Shown: positions 34,070 to 43,825, numbered from the stretch's first letter. The stretch: 64,000 nt of DNA from Subdoligranulum variabile (GCA_003343905.1 QAKI01000054.1:42931-106930); one strand, 5' to 3'. Notes: generated by a model not told the origin, from the sequence alone. Translations and numbers: made by a program.

Positions 34070-35404
34070 TTACGCAGCGGACGGCAGGGCCTCGTTTTTT
34101 CGGATCTCGAGCGTTCCCACAGCCAGCGCCGCCGCGCTGGCCGCCACATGGCTGACCAGCACCGCGGCCCAAATGCCGTTAAGCCCAAAGCCCATGCCCG
34201 AAAGCAGGTACGCCAACGGCATACGGACTACAATATAGTAAAACACCATCAGCAGCATGCTCCGGGACGGCTTACCCATACCGTTGAGCAGGCCCAAATA
34301 ACAGTTCGTGACCGTGTTCAGGATATAACCCACGCTGACGATCAGGAAATAACCGGCGACGATGGCCGCCACGTCCCCGCTTCGGACGAACAGGCCCGAA
34401 AGCTGCCGGGCAAAGCCGATGACCAGCAGCGACAGCACGACCAGCAGTCCGCAGCCATAGCCCATGGCGCATTTCAGATAATCGCAGACACGGTCGTACC
34501 GCCTGCCGCCGACGCACTGGCCGATGATGGTCGTGAGCACCATGTTCAGCGCCATGGCCGGGTAAAAGACGATGATCTCCAGCTTGCCGGCCACGCCGTA
34601 GGCTGCAACGGCCGTCAGGCTGTAGGTGCTGACCAGCGCGGTGAGGAAGGTCGTGCTGACCGCCGGGATGCTCTGCTGCAGCACCGAGGGCACCGCCTTC
34701 TGGATCAGCGGCAGCACCACGGCGGCGTCAAACCGGGAAAGCCGGAACGCGAACAGCTTTTTGCGGCGAAGATAGACCAGCATGCACAGCAGGCAGATCC
34801 CCTCCGAAAGCAGGGTGGCGACGGCAGCGCCGTCAAAGCCCATCCCGCGGATGAAAAGCGGGTCCAGCACCGCGTTCAGCAGCGTCGTTGCCAGCATGGC
34901 CGCCGCCTGGAACAGCGAGTTGCCGAAGCTGCGCAGGACCGCCGCAAAGTAGCAGTACAGGTACACCGCCAGATACCCCAGCACATAGATGGACAGGTAG
35001 CTGCGCGCCATATCGTAAATTTCGGGCCGGGTGTTCAGCGCGCGCAGGATGCCGGGCAGCCCCAGTTCCAGCGCCAGCGTGACGGCCAGCGAAAAGACGA
35101 CGGAAACGCAGAAAGAGGTGGCGATGATGCTCTCGGTCCGCTTCTGGTCCCTAGCACCTATGGCCTGGGAAAGCAGGATCGACACCCCGTTCGTCGCGCC
35201 CATGGCGACCGCGCTCAGGATCAGGATGACGGGGGTGGAATCGGTCAGGGCCGCGTAGGCGTTCTCCCCCAGCAGGTTGCCGATCCACAGGCTGTCCACC
35301 AGATTGTACATCATATTCAAAAACATGGCGGCCATCACGGGCAGGGCCACCGCCATCAGGCAGCGTCTGGTATTGCCGCCGATAAAATCAATTTTTTCCG
35401 GCAT
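34070..35404 (-). CDS. MATE-family efflux transporter
   Basis: 444 residues with twelve helices in two related halves. The N-terminus GGNTRRCLMAVALPVMAAMF is typical; SILLSQAIGARDQ in the first half and TTIIGQCVGGRRYD in the second are matching loop motifs. MATE pumps expel cationic drugs or metabolites with a sodium or proton gradient. A TetR operator lies in its promoter region and the TetR gene is next upstream, so drug-induced expression is likely. Confidence 0.9.
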   Translation of the reverse strand: MPEKIDFIGGNTRRCLMAVALPVMAAMFLNMMYNLVDSLWIGNLLGENAYAALTDSTPVILILSAVAMGATNGVSILLSQAIGARDQKRTESIIATSFCVSVVFSLAVTLALELGLPGILRALNTRPEIYDMARSYLSIYVLGYLAVYLYCYFAAVLRSFGNSLFQAAAMLATTLLNAVLDPLFIRGMGFDGAAVATLLSEGICLLCMLVYLRRKKLFAFRLSRFDAAVVLPLIQKAVPSVLQQSIPAVSTTFLTALVSTYSLTAVAAYGVAGKLEIIVFYPAMALNMVLTTIIGQCVGGRRYDRVCDYLKCAMGYGCGLLVVLSLLVIGFARQLSGLFVRSGDVAAIVAGYFLIVSVGYILNTVTNCYLGLLNGMGKPSRSMLLMVFYYIVVRMPLAYLLSGMGFGLNGIWAAVLVSHVAASAAALAVGTLEIRKNEALPSAA

Positions 35405-35471
35405 GATGAGTTCTCCTTTCTGCCGACCGCGCGGGCGGCAGGGCCAAGGCGTGCCGCCGTGCGCGTCATTT

Positions 35472-35491
35472 ATGAATGAATATTATTCATT
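35472..35491. promoter_or_regulatory. TetR operator at the MATE promoter
   Basis: ATGAATGAATATTATTCATT. On the minus strand it overlaps a TATAAT box (35494-35489). The same 20-bp sequence occurs upstream of the methyltransferase gene on the opposite strand face (36917-36936). Confidence 0.8.
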
Positions 35492-35538
35492 ATACAGGTC
35501 TAAAGATGCCCCGCCGTAAAGCGGGGAAATGGATGTTG

Positions 35539-35573
35539 TGTGTTCTGTGTTCTGTGTTCTGTGTTCTGTGTTC
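35539..35573. repeat. Tandem heptamer repeat, five TGTGTTC units
   Basis: Five perfect 7-bp units between the TetR gene and the MATE promoter. It is a simple-sequence repeat, liable to slip; it lies about 50 bp upstream of the MATE operator. Confidence 0.95.
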
Positions 35574-35631
35574 TGTGGACCGGCTGCCGCCCGGCCGCGG
35601 TCAGGGCCGCCGGGGCGCGCAGGCAGCGGGT

Positions 35632-36192
35632 TCACAGGTGCAGGGCTTGCAGCAGGAACGCCCGGATGCGATCTGCGCCTTCTTCCGGGTCCAGGCCGTC
35701 CTCCAGCAAAATGCCAAGCTGCCCGTACACGCAGAATTTGGCCGCCGTGGGCACGTCCGCAAGCTGGACTTCCCCGGCCTGCACCGCCTTTTGCAGCAGT
35801 TCTTCCACCACCGGGACCAGTTTTTCACAGGTTTTGAGCGAAAGCAGGTTGTGGAATTTTTTGTTCTGCGGGCCGTGGAACACCGCGTAATACTTGGTGT
35901 TCTTATCCTCCACGCCCACCGGCATTTTCTGGATGAACTCTTTCAGCGTCAGGCTGCTGTGCTGCGCCTGCCCGGCGAACTGTTCCGCCAGCACGGCGGC
36001 ATACTGGTCGATGGCGCTGTCAAACAGGGCCTCTTTGGAGGGGAAGTAGCGGTAGCACAACCCCTGCGCCACCCCGATGGCGTTGGCGATGTCCGCGATG
36101 GTCGTTTTCTCGTAGCCTTTCTCCCCAAACAGTCTGAGGGCTGTGTCGAAGATCTCCTGCCGGCGTTCTTCCGGCTCTTTGGTGATGCGCAT
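35632..36192 (-). CDS. TetR-family transcriptional repressor
   Basis: 186 residues. The N-terminal helix-turn-helix (about 12-58) contains TTIADIANAIGVAQGLCYRY followed by FPSKEALF; the C-terminal ligand domain is unique. Its gene lies between a MATE pump and a methyltransferase, all on one strand, and each of the three genes has a related AT-rich palindrome at its promoter. It therefore very likely represses all three. The ATG at 36192 follows GAAGGAGG. Confidence 0.88.
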   Translation of the reverse strand: MRITKEPEERRQEIFDTALRLFGEKGYEKTTIADIANAIGVAQGLCYRYFPSKEALFDSAIDQYAAVLAEQFAGQAQHSSLTLKEFIQKMPVGVEDKNTKYYAVFHGPQNKKFHNLLSLKTCEKLVPVVEELLQKAVQAGEVQLADVPTAAKFCVYGQLGILLEDGLDPEEGADRIRAFLLQALHL

Positions 36193-36214
36193 GGGCGTCC
36201 CCTCCTTCCCTGTT

Positions 36215-36262
36215 ATGATAGCACGCGCGCGGGGAAAATGCAATGAGTGAAGCTCAATCATT
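36215..36262 (-). promoter_or_regulatory. Promoter and operator of the TetR gene
   Basis: Minus strand: TTGCAT (36243-36238), 17-nt spacer, TATCAT (36220-36215). A near-palindrome AATGAGTGA-AGC-TCAATCATT (36242-36262) overlaps the -35 box and the end of the methyltransferase gene. Confidence 0.65.
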
Positions 36263-36866
36263 TTCTTGCCGCAGCAACGCAGGCCGTGCCGCCCACCCGC
36301 TGCCAGGACACATCCCGGAACCGTTGCGCCAGCATGGCGCACATCTCGGCTTTGGCGTAGATCTTCACATCCCCTTCCCTGCTGTGGCGCATATACCAGT
36401 TCATGAGTACGCGCCCTGGCCAGGGCTGCCAGCAGTCCCCCAGCAGGAACGTGCCGCCCGGTTTGAGGACACGCCAGACTTCCCGCAGGACTGTTTGCGG
36501 CGCCGGGTAATGGTGGAAGGAATCGTTGCAGCAGACCACATCGAATGTGCCGTCCGGGAACGGGATCGCTTCGCTGTCCGCCTGCAGCAGCGGCACTTCT
36601 TCCGGCAGTTTTGCCCGTGCGACGGCCAGCATCTTTTCCGACAGGTCGATGCCGCACACGTCCCGTCCGGGGTCGGCCTGCAAAAGCAGGCGGAGCAGCT
36701 CGCCGGTGCCGCACCCCAGGTCCAGCAGCGTGCCAAACGGGATCTGCGCCAGCTTTGCCAGCAGGACCGGGTACAAAGCGCGGGCGTGCTGGCCCTGCAT
36801 TCCGGTATCATAGCCCGCGGCCTGCCGGTCAAAGGCGGCTTTGCTTTCCGCTTTTTTATCGTTCAT
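36258..36866 (-). CDS. Class I SAM-dependent methyltransferase
   Basis: 202 residues with LLDLGCGTGELLRLL as the SAM-binding motif I, CGIDLSEKML as motif II, DVVCCNDSFHHYPAP as motif IV and LKPGGTFLLGD. It belongs to the UbiE/Methyltransf_11 type, which methylates small molecules. Location under the TetR/MATE operator suggests that it modifies a toxic compound or a signal that is also exported. The ATG at 36866 follows GGGAGGTG. Confidence 0.85.
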   Translation of the reverse strand: MNDKKAESKAAFDRQAAGYDTGMQGQHARALYPVLLAKLAQIPFGTLLDLGCGTGELLRLLLQADPGRDVCGIDLSEKMLAVARAKLPEEVPLLQADSEAIPFPDGTFDVVCCNDSFHHYPAPQTVLREVWRVLKPGGTFLLGDCWQPWPGRVLMNWYMRHSREGDVKIYAKAEMCAMLAQRFRDVSWQRVGGTACVAAARK

Positions 36867-36890
36867 CGTTTCACCTCCCTTCTGTTCCCC

Positions 36891-36918
36891 AGTATAGCAC
36901 GGTTTTCGCAAATGTCAA
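36891..36918 (-). promoter_or_regulatory. Sigma-A promoter of the methyltransferase gene
   Basis: Minus strand: TTGACA (36918-36913), 16-nt spacer, TATACT (36896-36891). Confidence 0.75.
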
Positions 36919-36936
36919 TGAATAATATTCATTCAT
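36917..36936. promoter_or_regulatory. TetR operator at the methyltransferase promoter
   Basis: AATGAATAATATTCATTCAT, the exact reverse complement of 35472-35491, abutting the -35 box. Confidence 0.8.
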
Positions 36937-37278
36937 CATCAAAAATTTATAATTTGCCTTGGGGGCGTGCCCTGTCGCCTGCGGCGGCCCGTGTCCGCCG
37001 ACCGCCGCCCGGAACCGGGGATGGTTTTCCACAAAAGGATGCAAAACCGTGTGCGCGCTGGTTTTCGGCCGCACTTCTTTTTCGCAGAAACCGCGCAGGG
37101 GGGGCGGGCGGCTGCCTGCCGGTGGTACTTCCCCGCCCCTGACAGGCACAACCGCCAAAAGCCAGGGCGGCTTGCCCGCACGGCAGGGATTTTCCCCGCG
37201 CAGGGCAACGCGCCGGGCACGCATGCCCGGCACCGTCCCGGCAGTGCCGCATGCCCCCCTATCCCCGCCGCAGCACGC
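36937..37278. other. Unexplained 340-bp non-coding stretch
   Basis: No frame here has a credible start or protein-like composition. Visible: a perfect 8-bp inverted repeat around 37212-37231 (GCCGGGCA...TGCCCGGC), and GC-rich runs. I see no tRNA or riboswitch pattern. It separates the methyltransferase promoter from the terminator of the next operon. Confidence 0.5.
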
Positions 37279-37312
37279 AAAAAGAGCAGGGCGGCTTACG
37301 CCGTCCTGCTCT
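37279..37312 (-). terminator. Terminator after the PTPS-related gene
   Basis: AGAGCAGGACGGC, GTAA, GCCGCCCTGCTCT, then TTTTTG on the minus strand. Confidence 0.85.
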
Positions 37313-37334
37313 CGGTATCTTTCTTTGCGGGCCT

Positions 37335-39647
37335 TCACGCCGCTTTTTTCTTCCGCTTTTTCAGGCGCGGATGGATCGCCAGCCGTTCCACCAGGACCAG
37401 CGCCGTCGCCAGGCTGACCAGGTCTGCCGCCAGCCACCGCTTGGGTTCCCGGAAAGCCACCCGGATCTCGCCCGAATAGTTGGCCGGGACCGTTACGCCG
37501 ACCATGCCGTTCTCGGTGCGGAACACGATGCCCTGCCCGTCCAGCACGGTGTAGCCGGGGTAGTACAGCAGCGGCAGTTCGGCATGGCCCGTCACGCCGT
37601 TGACCTCGTTGCAGGTAAGCACGGTCACGCCGTCCTGCTGCGTGAGCGAAACGACTTCCACCGAGGTGACGCCCACATCGTGGGCAAAGCCGTCCCGGTT
37701 TTCCATCGCGCCGTCCGGCACATACAGGCTGTCGTAGTACCAGGCCATGTTGCTGATCTTATTGTCGGCATAGATCATCTGGCCGCGGTCCCCCAGATAG
37801 CCGGTGCTCACGGTGGGCAGATAGCTGTGGTAGAAGATGCCCAGCCCCAGCAGCGAAGCCGACAGCAGCAGCACCGCCACCGGCTGCGCATAGCGGCCGC
37901 GCCGCAGCGCCGACACTGCGCAGACGCTGGCCACCACCAGCAGCAGCGTCCCCAGCGAGAAATACCGCCACGGGAACTGGATTGCCAGCAGCAGCCGCCC
38001 GACCCCGGGCAGCGCGCCCAGCCAGCCCCAGGGGAAGGCGTTCGTCGCCATCCAGCAGGCCAGCCCGCCCAGCAGCACGGCCCACAGGCCGATCTTGCGT
38101 TCCCGGTGGGGCATTTCCTTCCCCTGGGTGAGCCAGCACCAGATAAAGGCCACCGCACCGGCCACCAGCACCACGCCGATGCTGTTGTGGTCGTCGCGCC
38201 AGTTCAGCATTTCGGAGATCCACAGCCCGTTCTTCTGCACCGCCAGGCCCCCGGCAAAGCTCTCGCCGCCGTACATATTGTTGTACCCGCCCCCCAGCAT
38301 CAGCGTGGCGAAGGGGAACAGGAACCACAGGTTCAGCAGCACCACCAGCCCGGCGGCCGCGCCCCACACGGCCAGCACCCGGCGGGTGAAAGTGCGCCGC
38401 CAGTGGTACAGGCCAAAGACCGCGCAGGCGATGGCGGCCAGTTCCAGCGAAATGATATGAGTCTGCACCAGCGCGCCAAAGGCGACGACCAGTTCCGCAC
38501 AGGCCACCCGGGCCTGGCGTTTATCCGGCGTCTGGCGGGCATACAGCAGCGTGAGTGCCGCCGGGATCAGCGGCAGGAACGCCAGCGCCGTATATTCGCC
38601 CACTGCGCTGCGCCAGTAGATGTTATAGATGTGGTAGGGCGCCAGCATATACAGGATGCTGCCCAGCAGCGCGGTCTTGTTGTGGCGGAACATCTGCCGG
38701 AAGCTGAAGAAAGAGATGCCCGCCGTAAGCGCCTGGATCACCATGACATAGGTGCGGTATGCCCCCTGCACGCTCATGCCCAGCAGCCGCAGCGCCGCCG
38801 GGAAGTACAGGAACAGCTCGCCGTAGAACAGCGAGGGCGCATACCCATACCCGTCCTTGGCCTGGGAATAGATGCGCACCGGGAACTGCCCTTCGCGCAG
38901 GCCCTGGGCAATGCCCTCAATGCGCGAAAGATGGAACCGCCAGTCCGCCCCCTGACAGCCGCCGCTGTTCATGAACAGCGGCACACAGGCCAGCAGCGTG
39001 ACACCCGCCAGCAGCCAGATACAGCCGCGCAGGTCGGCGTCCCGCAGAGCGCGGGGGCTGCCCGGCACCAGCAACAGCAGCGCCAGATCCAGCAGGCAGA
39101 AAAGCACCACCCAGCCCAGCACGCAGGCCCAGGCATACAGCATATCCTGCCGGACTTCCACATGGCCGATGGTAAAAATGCCGCCGTCGTTATTGGCTAC
39201 CAGCCGGATGGTGTCGCTGGCATAGTTGACGTTGAGGACTACCGTATCCTGCTGGGCATCCACATTGACCCACGCCTGTTCCCCGCTGACGGTCATATCC
39301 TCCGCGGCGGTAAAGTACAGGTTGGCCCGGTGCTCGACGCCCTCCTCGGTAAGGCCCGGCTTGTAGCGGTAATCCAGCGTGACGCGGTAATGCCCCGCGG
39401 GCAGCGACATGGCAGGCGTCTGCATGATCGCTTCGCCGTCGGTCATCTCGGTGGCGCCGCGGCGGCCGTCCTCGTCATAGCCGATCTCGGAATGCTGCGC
39501 GATCACCTCCCACTGGTCCGGCGAAAACTGGTAGACTGCGGCAGGCTGCGCGGCCGCCCAGACGGCCCCCAGCACGATCAAAAGCTGCAGCACCGCCCAG
39601 ATCAGGACCGGCGGGCGGCGCAGAAGTTGTGATATTTGTTTCTTCAT
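37335..39647 (-). CDS. Large membrane protein of the 6-pyruvoyl-tetrahydropterin-synthase-related (PTPS_related) family
   Basis: 770 residues. One N-terminal helix, an external beta-rich domain (about 40-165), then about twelve helices, then a C-terminal external domain. GADWRFHLSRIEGIAQGLRE followed by GYGYAPSLFYGELFLYFP is the family signature. Despite the database name, these are GT-C-like membrane proteins probably acting on polyprenyl-linked sugars. The ATG at 39647 follows GGGAG; an ATG-like start 10 codons upstream has no site. It stands alone between terminators. Confidence 0.75.
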   Translation of the reverse strand: MKKQISQLLRRPPVLIWAVLQLLIVLGAVWAAAQPAAVYQFSPDQWEVIAQHSEIGYDEDGRRGATEMTDGEAIMQTPAMSLPAGHYRVTLDYRYKPGLTEEGVEHRANLYFTAAEDMTVSGEQAWVNVDAQQDTVVLNVNYASDTIRLVANNDGGIFTIGHVEVRQDMLYAWACVLGWVVLFCLLDLALLLLVPGSPRALRDADLRGCIWLLAGVTLLACVPLFMNSGGCQGADWRFHLSRIEGIAQGLREGQFPVRIYSQAKDGYGYAPSLFYGELFLYFPAALRLLGMSVQGAYRTYVMVIQALTAGISFFSFRQMFRHNKTALLGSILYMLAPYHIYNIYWRSAVGEYTALAFLPLIPAALTLLYARQTPDKRQARVACAELVVAFGALVQTHIISLELAAIACAVFGLYHWRRTFTRRVLAVWGAAAGLVVLLNLWFLFPFATLMLGGGYNNMYGGESFAGGLAVQKNGLWISEMLNWRDDHNSIGVVLVAGAVAFIWCWLTQGKEMPHRERKIGLWAVLLGGLACWMATNAFPWGWLGALPGVGRLLLAIQFPWRYFSLGTLLLVVASVCAVSALRRGRYAQPVAVLLLSASLLGLGIFYHSYLPTVSTGYLGDRGQMIYADNKISNMAWYYDSLYVPDGAMENRDGFAHDVGVTSVEVVSLTQQDGVTVLTCNEVNGVTGHAELPLLYYPGYTVLDGQGIVFRTENGMVGVTVPANYSGEIRVAFREPKRWLAADLVSLATALVLVERLAIHPRLKKRKKKAA

Positions 39648-39774
39648 TGGCAAACTCCCGTTGTATGCAGGTAACACAAAAGCATTCTAACTATACCCTA
39701 TTTGCCGCCAAAAGACAAGCTGAAACGCCGGAATTTACAAGAAAAGCCCACCGTTCCCCCGCCCCATGCCCCGC

Positions 39775-39813
39775 AAAAAAAGCAGACCGGCGCGGTACGC
39801 CGGTCTGCTTTTG
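39775..39813. terminator. Terminator of the pgk-tpiA-gpmI operon
   Basis: AGCAGACCGGCG (39781-39792), CGGTA, CGCCGGTCTGCT (39798-39809) with A run on one side and T run on the other; it can work in both directions. Confidence 0.85.
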
Positions 39814-39878
39814 AAATTTCTGTTCCCGCGCAGTCTTACCTGCGCAGACGGAGTTTTTGCGGAAAGCCGCGCTTCGTC

Positions 39879-41405
39879 TTACCCGACGATGATGCTCTTG
39901 CCGGTCATTTCCTCCGGGACGGGCAGCCCGATATAGGGCAGCATGGTGGGCGCGATGTCGGCCAGGCAGCCGCCCTCACGCAGCTTGACATCGCCCGCGC
40001 CGATCACCGCAAAGGGCACCACGTTGGTGGTGTGGGCGGTGAAGGGGGTCTCGTCGGGGTTCTTCATCTTCTCGGCGTTGCCGTGGTCGGCGGTCAGGAA
40101 GACCACGCCGCCCATCTTCAGGGTAGCGTCCACGACCTTGCCCACGGCGGCGTCCACGGCCTCCACGGCCTTGACGGCGGCGTCAAACACGCCGGTGTGG
40201 CCGACCATGTCGCAGTTGGCGAAGTTCAGGATCACCACGTCATACTTGCCGCTCTCGATGCGCTGGGCGCATTCCTCGGCCACTTCGGGGGCGCTCATCT
40301 CGGGCTTCAGATCGTAGGTGGCCACCTTCGGGCTGGGAACGACCTTGCGGTCCTCGCCCTCATAGGGGGCCTCCACGCCGCCGTTGAAGAAGAAGGTCAC
40401 ATGGGCGTACTTCTCGGTCTCGGCGATGCGAAGCTGGGTCTTGCCGTTCTTGGACAGATACTCGCCCAGCACGTTCTTGAGTTCCACCGGCGGGTAGGCC
40501 ACTTCCACGTTGGGCATGGTAGCGTCGTACTCGGCCATGCAGACGTAGTGGACCGGGAACCGGCCGTAGCGGCGCTCGAAGCCGTCGAAGGCATCGTCCA
40601 CGAAGATGCGGGTCATCTGACGGGCACGGTCGGGGCGGAAGTTCATGAAGATGACGGTGTCGCCCTCCTGGACGCGGCCGCCCTCGCAGGTGACGCAGGG
40701 CACCACGAACTCATCGGTCACGCCGTCGGCGTAGCTCTTCTCGATGGCTTCCTTGGCGCTGGCCGCGTGGTTGCCCTCGCCGTAGACAAAGGCGGCGTAG
40801 GCTTTTTCCTCACGGTCCCAGTTCTTGTCACGGTCCATGGCGTAGTAACGGCCGGTGACCGTGGCGATCTTGCCGATGCCCAGCTCGTCCAGCTTGGCCT
40901 GCAGATCGGCCAGGAAGCCCTCGCCCGAATGGGGGTCGGTGTCACGGCCGTCCATGATGCAGTGCAGGTAGACCTTGTCGGCGCCCATGTGCTTGGCCAT
41001 ATCCAGCACGCCGAACCAGTGGTCGGCATGGCTGTGGACGCCGCCGGTGCCCACCAGGCCCATCAGGTGGATGGCCTTGCCGGCGTCGATGGCAGCTTTC
41101 ATGTTCTTGACCAGCACGGGGTTGTGCTTCATCTCGCCGTCCTGGATGGACTTGGTGATGAGGGTGAGCTGCTGGTAGACGATGCGGCCCGCGCCCATGT
41201 TGGTGTGGCCCACTTCCGAGTTGCCCATCTGGCCTTCGGGCAGGCCCACGGCCATGCCGGAAGCGTTGATGGTGGTCATGGGATACTTTGCAAAGATCTC
41301 GTCCAGATGCGGCTTCTTGGCGGCCACGACGGCGTTGCCGAAGGTCTGGTCCGGCGTCCAGCCGAAGCCGTCCATGATGCAGAGAAGGACAGGTTTTTTA
41401 GCCAT
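39879..41405 (-). CDS. gpmI: Phosphoglycerate mutase, 2,3-bisphosphoglycerate-independent
   Basis: 508 residues, the usual length. It interconverts 3- and 2-phosphoglycerate with two metal ions (often Mn). LCIMDGFGW at the N-terminus, GNSEVGHTNMGAG with the phosphorylated Ser, and GVVFLTADHGNAEKM near the C-terminus mark the alkaline-phosphatase-type metal site. Last gene of the glycolytic operon after tpiA. Confidence 0.95.
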   Translation of the reverse strand: MAKKPVLLCIMDGFGWTPDQTFGNAVVAAKKPHLDEIFAKYPMTTINASGMAVGLPEGQMGNSEVGHTNMGAGRIVYQQLTLITKSIQDGEMKHNPVLVKNMKAAIDAGKAIHLMGLVGTGGVHSHADHWFGVLDMAKHMGADKVYLHCIMDGRDTDPHSGEGFLADLQAKLDELGIGKIATVTGRYYAMDRDKNWDREEKAYAAFVYGEGNHAASAKEAIEKSYADGVTDEFVVPCVTCEGGRVQEGDTVIFMNFRPDRARQMTRIFVDDAFDGFERRYGRFPVHYVCMAEYDATMPNVEVAYPPVELKNVLGEYLSKNGKTQLRIAETEKYAHVTFFFNGGVEAPYEGEDRKVVPSPKVATYDLKPEMSAPEVAEECAQRIESGKYDVVILNFANCDMVGHTGVFDAAVKAVEAVDAAVGKVVDATLKMGGVVFLTADHGNAEKMKNPDETPFTAHTTNVVPFAVIGAGDVKLREGGCLADIAPTMLPYIGLPVPEEMTGKSIIVG

Positions 41406-41489
41406 AAATGTTTGAACTCCTTTTCTTACCTGTCAAAAGGCACTTTCCCATCCCTCTTGGCAGGCTGGTTTAGCCATGTTGCGGTGCGA

Positions 41490-42260
<771 letters not shown>

Positions 42261-42306
42261 GATAAAAACTCCTTCCGAATTCTGGTTTTTTCAGACAATC
42301 CAAAAA

Positions 42307-42333
42307 GGGCGCGGCGGCTCTGCCGCCGCGCCC
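42307..42333 (-). terminator. Terminator within the glycolytic operon, between pgk and tpiA
   Basis: Perfect 12-bp stem, GGGCGCGGCGGC and GCCGCCGCGCCC around AGA, then TTTTTGG on the minus strand. tpiA has no evident promoter of its own, so partial read-through would set the tpiA-gpmI level. Confidence 0.8.
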
Positions 42334-42342
42334 TGCGGTTCA

Positions 42343-43551
42343 TTATGCGTTCTGAATGCAGGCGATGCCGGGCAGTTCCTTGCCTTCGAGGTACTCGAGG
42401 GAGGCGCCGCCGCCGGTGGAGATGTGGGTCATCTTGTCGCCCAGACCCATCTGCTGCACGGCAGCCGCGCTGTCGCCGCCGCCGATCACGGTGGTGGCAT
42501 CGCTTTCGGCCATGGCCTTGGCAACCGCCAGGGTGCCTTCCGCCAGGGTCGGGTTCTCAAACACGCCCATGGGGCCGTTCCACACAACGGTCTTGCTGGC
42601 CTTGACGGCGTCCGCAAACAGCTTCATGCTCTCAGGGCCGATGTCGCAGCCTTCCATGTCGGCGGGAATGGCGGTAACGGGGACCACGGTGGTCTTGACC
42701 GGCGCGTCGATGGGGTCGGGGAAGTCGGTGACGCAGGCGGTATCGACCGGCAGCAGCAGCTTGACGCCCTTGGCCTCGGCCTTGGCCATCATTTCCTTGC
42801 AGTAGTCGATCTTGGTATCGTCGCACAGGCTCTTGCCGATCTCATAGCCCTGGGCCTTGAGGAAGGTGTAAGCCATGCCGCCGCCGATGATCAGGGTATC
42901 GACCTTTTCCAGCAGGTTGGAGATGACGTTGAGCTTGTCCGCGACCTTGGCGCCGCCCAGGATGGCGGTGAAGGGACGGACGGGGTCGTTGACAGCGTTG
43001 CCCAGGTACTTGATCTCCTTCTCCATCAGGTAGCCGACGGCCGTATCCTGAACGAACTCCGTCACACCGGCGGTGGAGCAGTGGGCGCGGTGGCAGGAGC
43101 CGAAAGCGTCGTCCACATAGGCATCGGCCAGGCTGGCCAGATCCTTGCTGAATTCGGGCATGTTCTTGGTCTCTTCCTTGCGGAAGCGTGTGTTCTGCAG
43201 CAGCACAACGTCGCCGTTGTTCATAGCTTCCACCGCGGCCTTGGCATTGGCGCCGACGACTTCGTCGTCATCCGCGAAGGTAACGGGCTGGCCCAGCTTC
43301 TCGCTCAGGCGCACCGCGACCGGGGCCAGGCTGAACTTGGCCTCGGGGCCGTTCTTCGGCTTGCCCAGGTGGCTGCACAGGATGACCTTGGCGCCATCCG
43401 CGATCAGCTTCTTGATGGTCGGCAGCGCCGCGTTGATGCGGTTGTCGTTGGTGATCACGCCGTCCTTCATCGGGACGTTGAAATCACAACGGACCAGAAC
43501 GCGCTTGCCGGCGTAATTTTCATCATCAATGGTCTTTTTACCCAAACCCAT
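42343..43551 (-). CDS. pgk: Phosphoglycerate kinase
   Basis: 402 residues, two-domain kinase. VRCDFNVP near residue 22 binds the substrate; HLGKPKNGPEAKFSL and, in the C-terminal half, GGGDSAAAVQQMGL form the substrate- and nucleotide-binding loops. It makes ATP from 1,3-bisphosphoglycerate. First gene of pgk-tpiA-gpmI, with its own promoter; gap and eno are not adjacent. Confidence 0.96.
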   Translation of the reverse strand: MGLGKKTIDDENYAGKRVLVRCDFNVPMKDGVITNDNRINAALPTIKKLIADGAKVILCSHLGKPKNGPEAKFSLAPVAVRLSEKLGQPVTFADDDEVVGANAKAAVEAMNNGDVVLLQNTRFRKEETKNMPEFSKDLASLADAYVDDAFGSCHRAHCSTAGVTEFVQDTAVGYLMEKEIKYLGNAVNDPVRPFTAILGGAKVADKLNVISNLLEKVDTLIIGGGMAYTFLKAQGYEIGKSLCDDTKIDYCKEMMAKAEAKGVKLLLPVDTACVTDFPDPIDAPVKTTVVPVTAIPADMEGCDIGPESMKLFADAVKASKTVVWNGPMGVFENPTLAEGTLAVAKAMAESDATTVIGGGDSAAAVQQMGLGDKMTHISTGGGASLEYLEGKELPGIACIQNA

Positions 43552-43618
43552 AGTAAAAGCTCCTCTCGGTTTGTTTTACAATTTGTTTTGGGGCACGATG
43601 CCCCTGTGACCTGACTCT

Positions 43619-43647
43619 ATTATACGCACAAACGCCCCGCAGCGCAA
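43619..43647 (-). promoter_or_regulatory. Sigma-A promoter of the pgk operon
   Basis: Minus strand: TTGCGC (43647-43642), 17-nt spacer, TATAAT (43624-43619). A leader of about 60 nt with a small GGGGCA/TGCCCC hairpin follows. Confidence 0.7.
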
Positions 43648-43740
43648 GATGTTTTTGACATATTTTTAACCGCCTGTGCCCGCCCCGGCGCTTTTTTGCC
43701 GCGCGCGCCCCGGCTTTTGGCGCGCAAAGGCCGCACGCCG

Positions 43741-43769
43741 TTGATTTTGTCGCGCCGCGCGGCTATAAT
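43741..43769 (+). promoter_or_regulatory. Sigma-A promoter of the YihY/acyltransferase pair
   Basis: TTGATT (43741-43746), 17-nt spacer, TATAAT (43764-43769). Confidence 0.7.
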
Positions 43770-43825
43770 AAAAACAGGAAGGGCCGCGCCGTGCGGCCCG
43801 ACACAGCCGGGAAGGGGGCTTTGCC

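Noticed and set aside
35539..35573. Possible CRISPR repeat
   Set aside because: A simple heptamer repeat without spacers.
36871..37437. Open frames in the gap after the methyltransferase gene
   Set aside because: They run across the promoter and a terminator, have no ribosome site and look like GC-rich noise.
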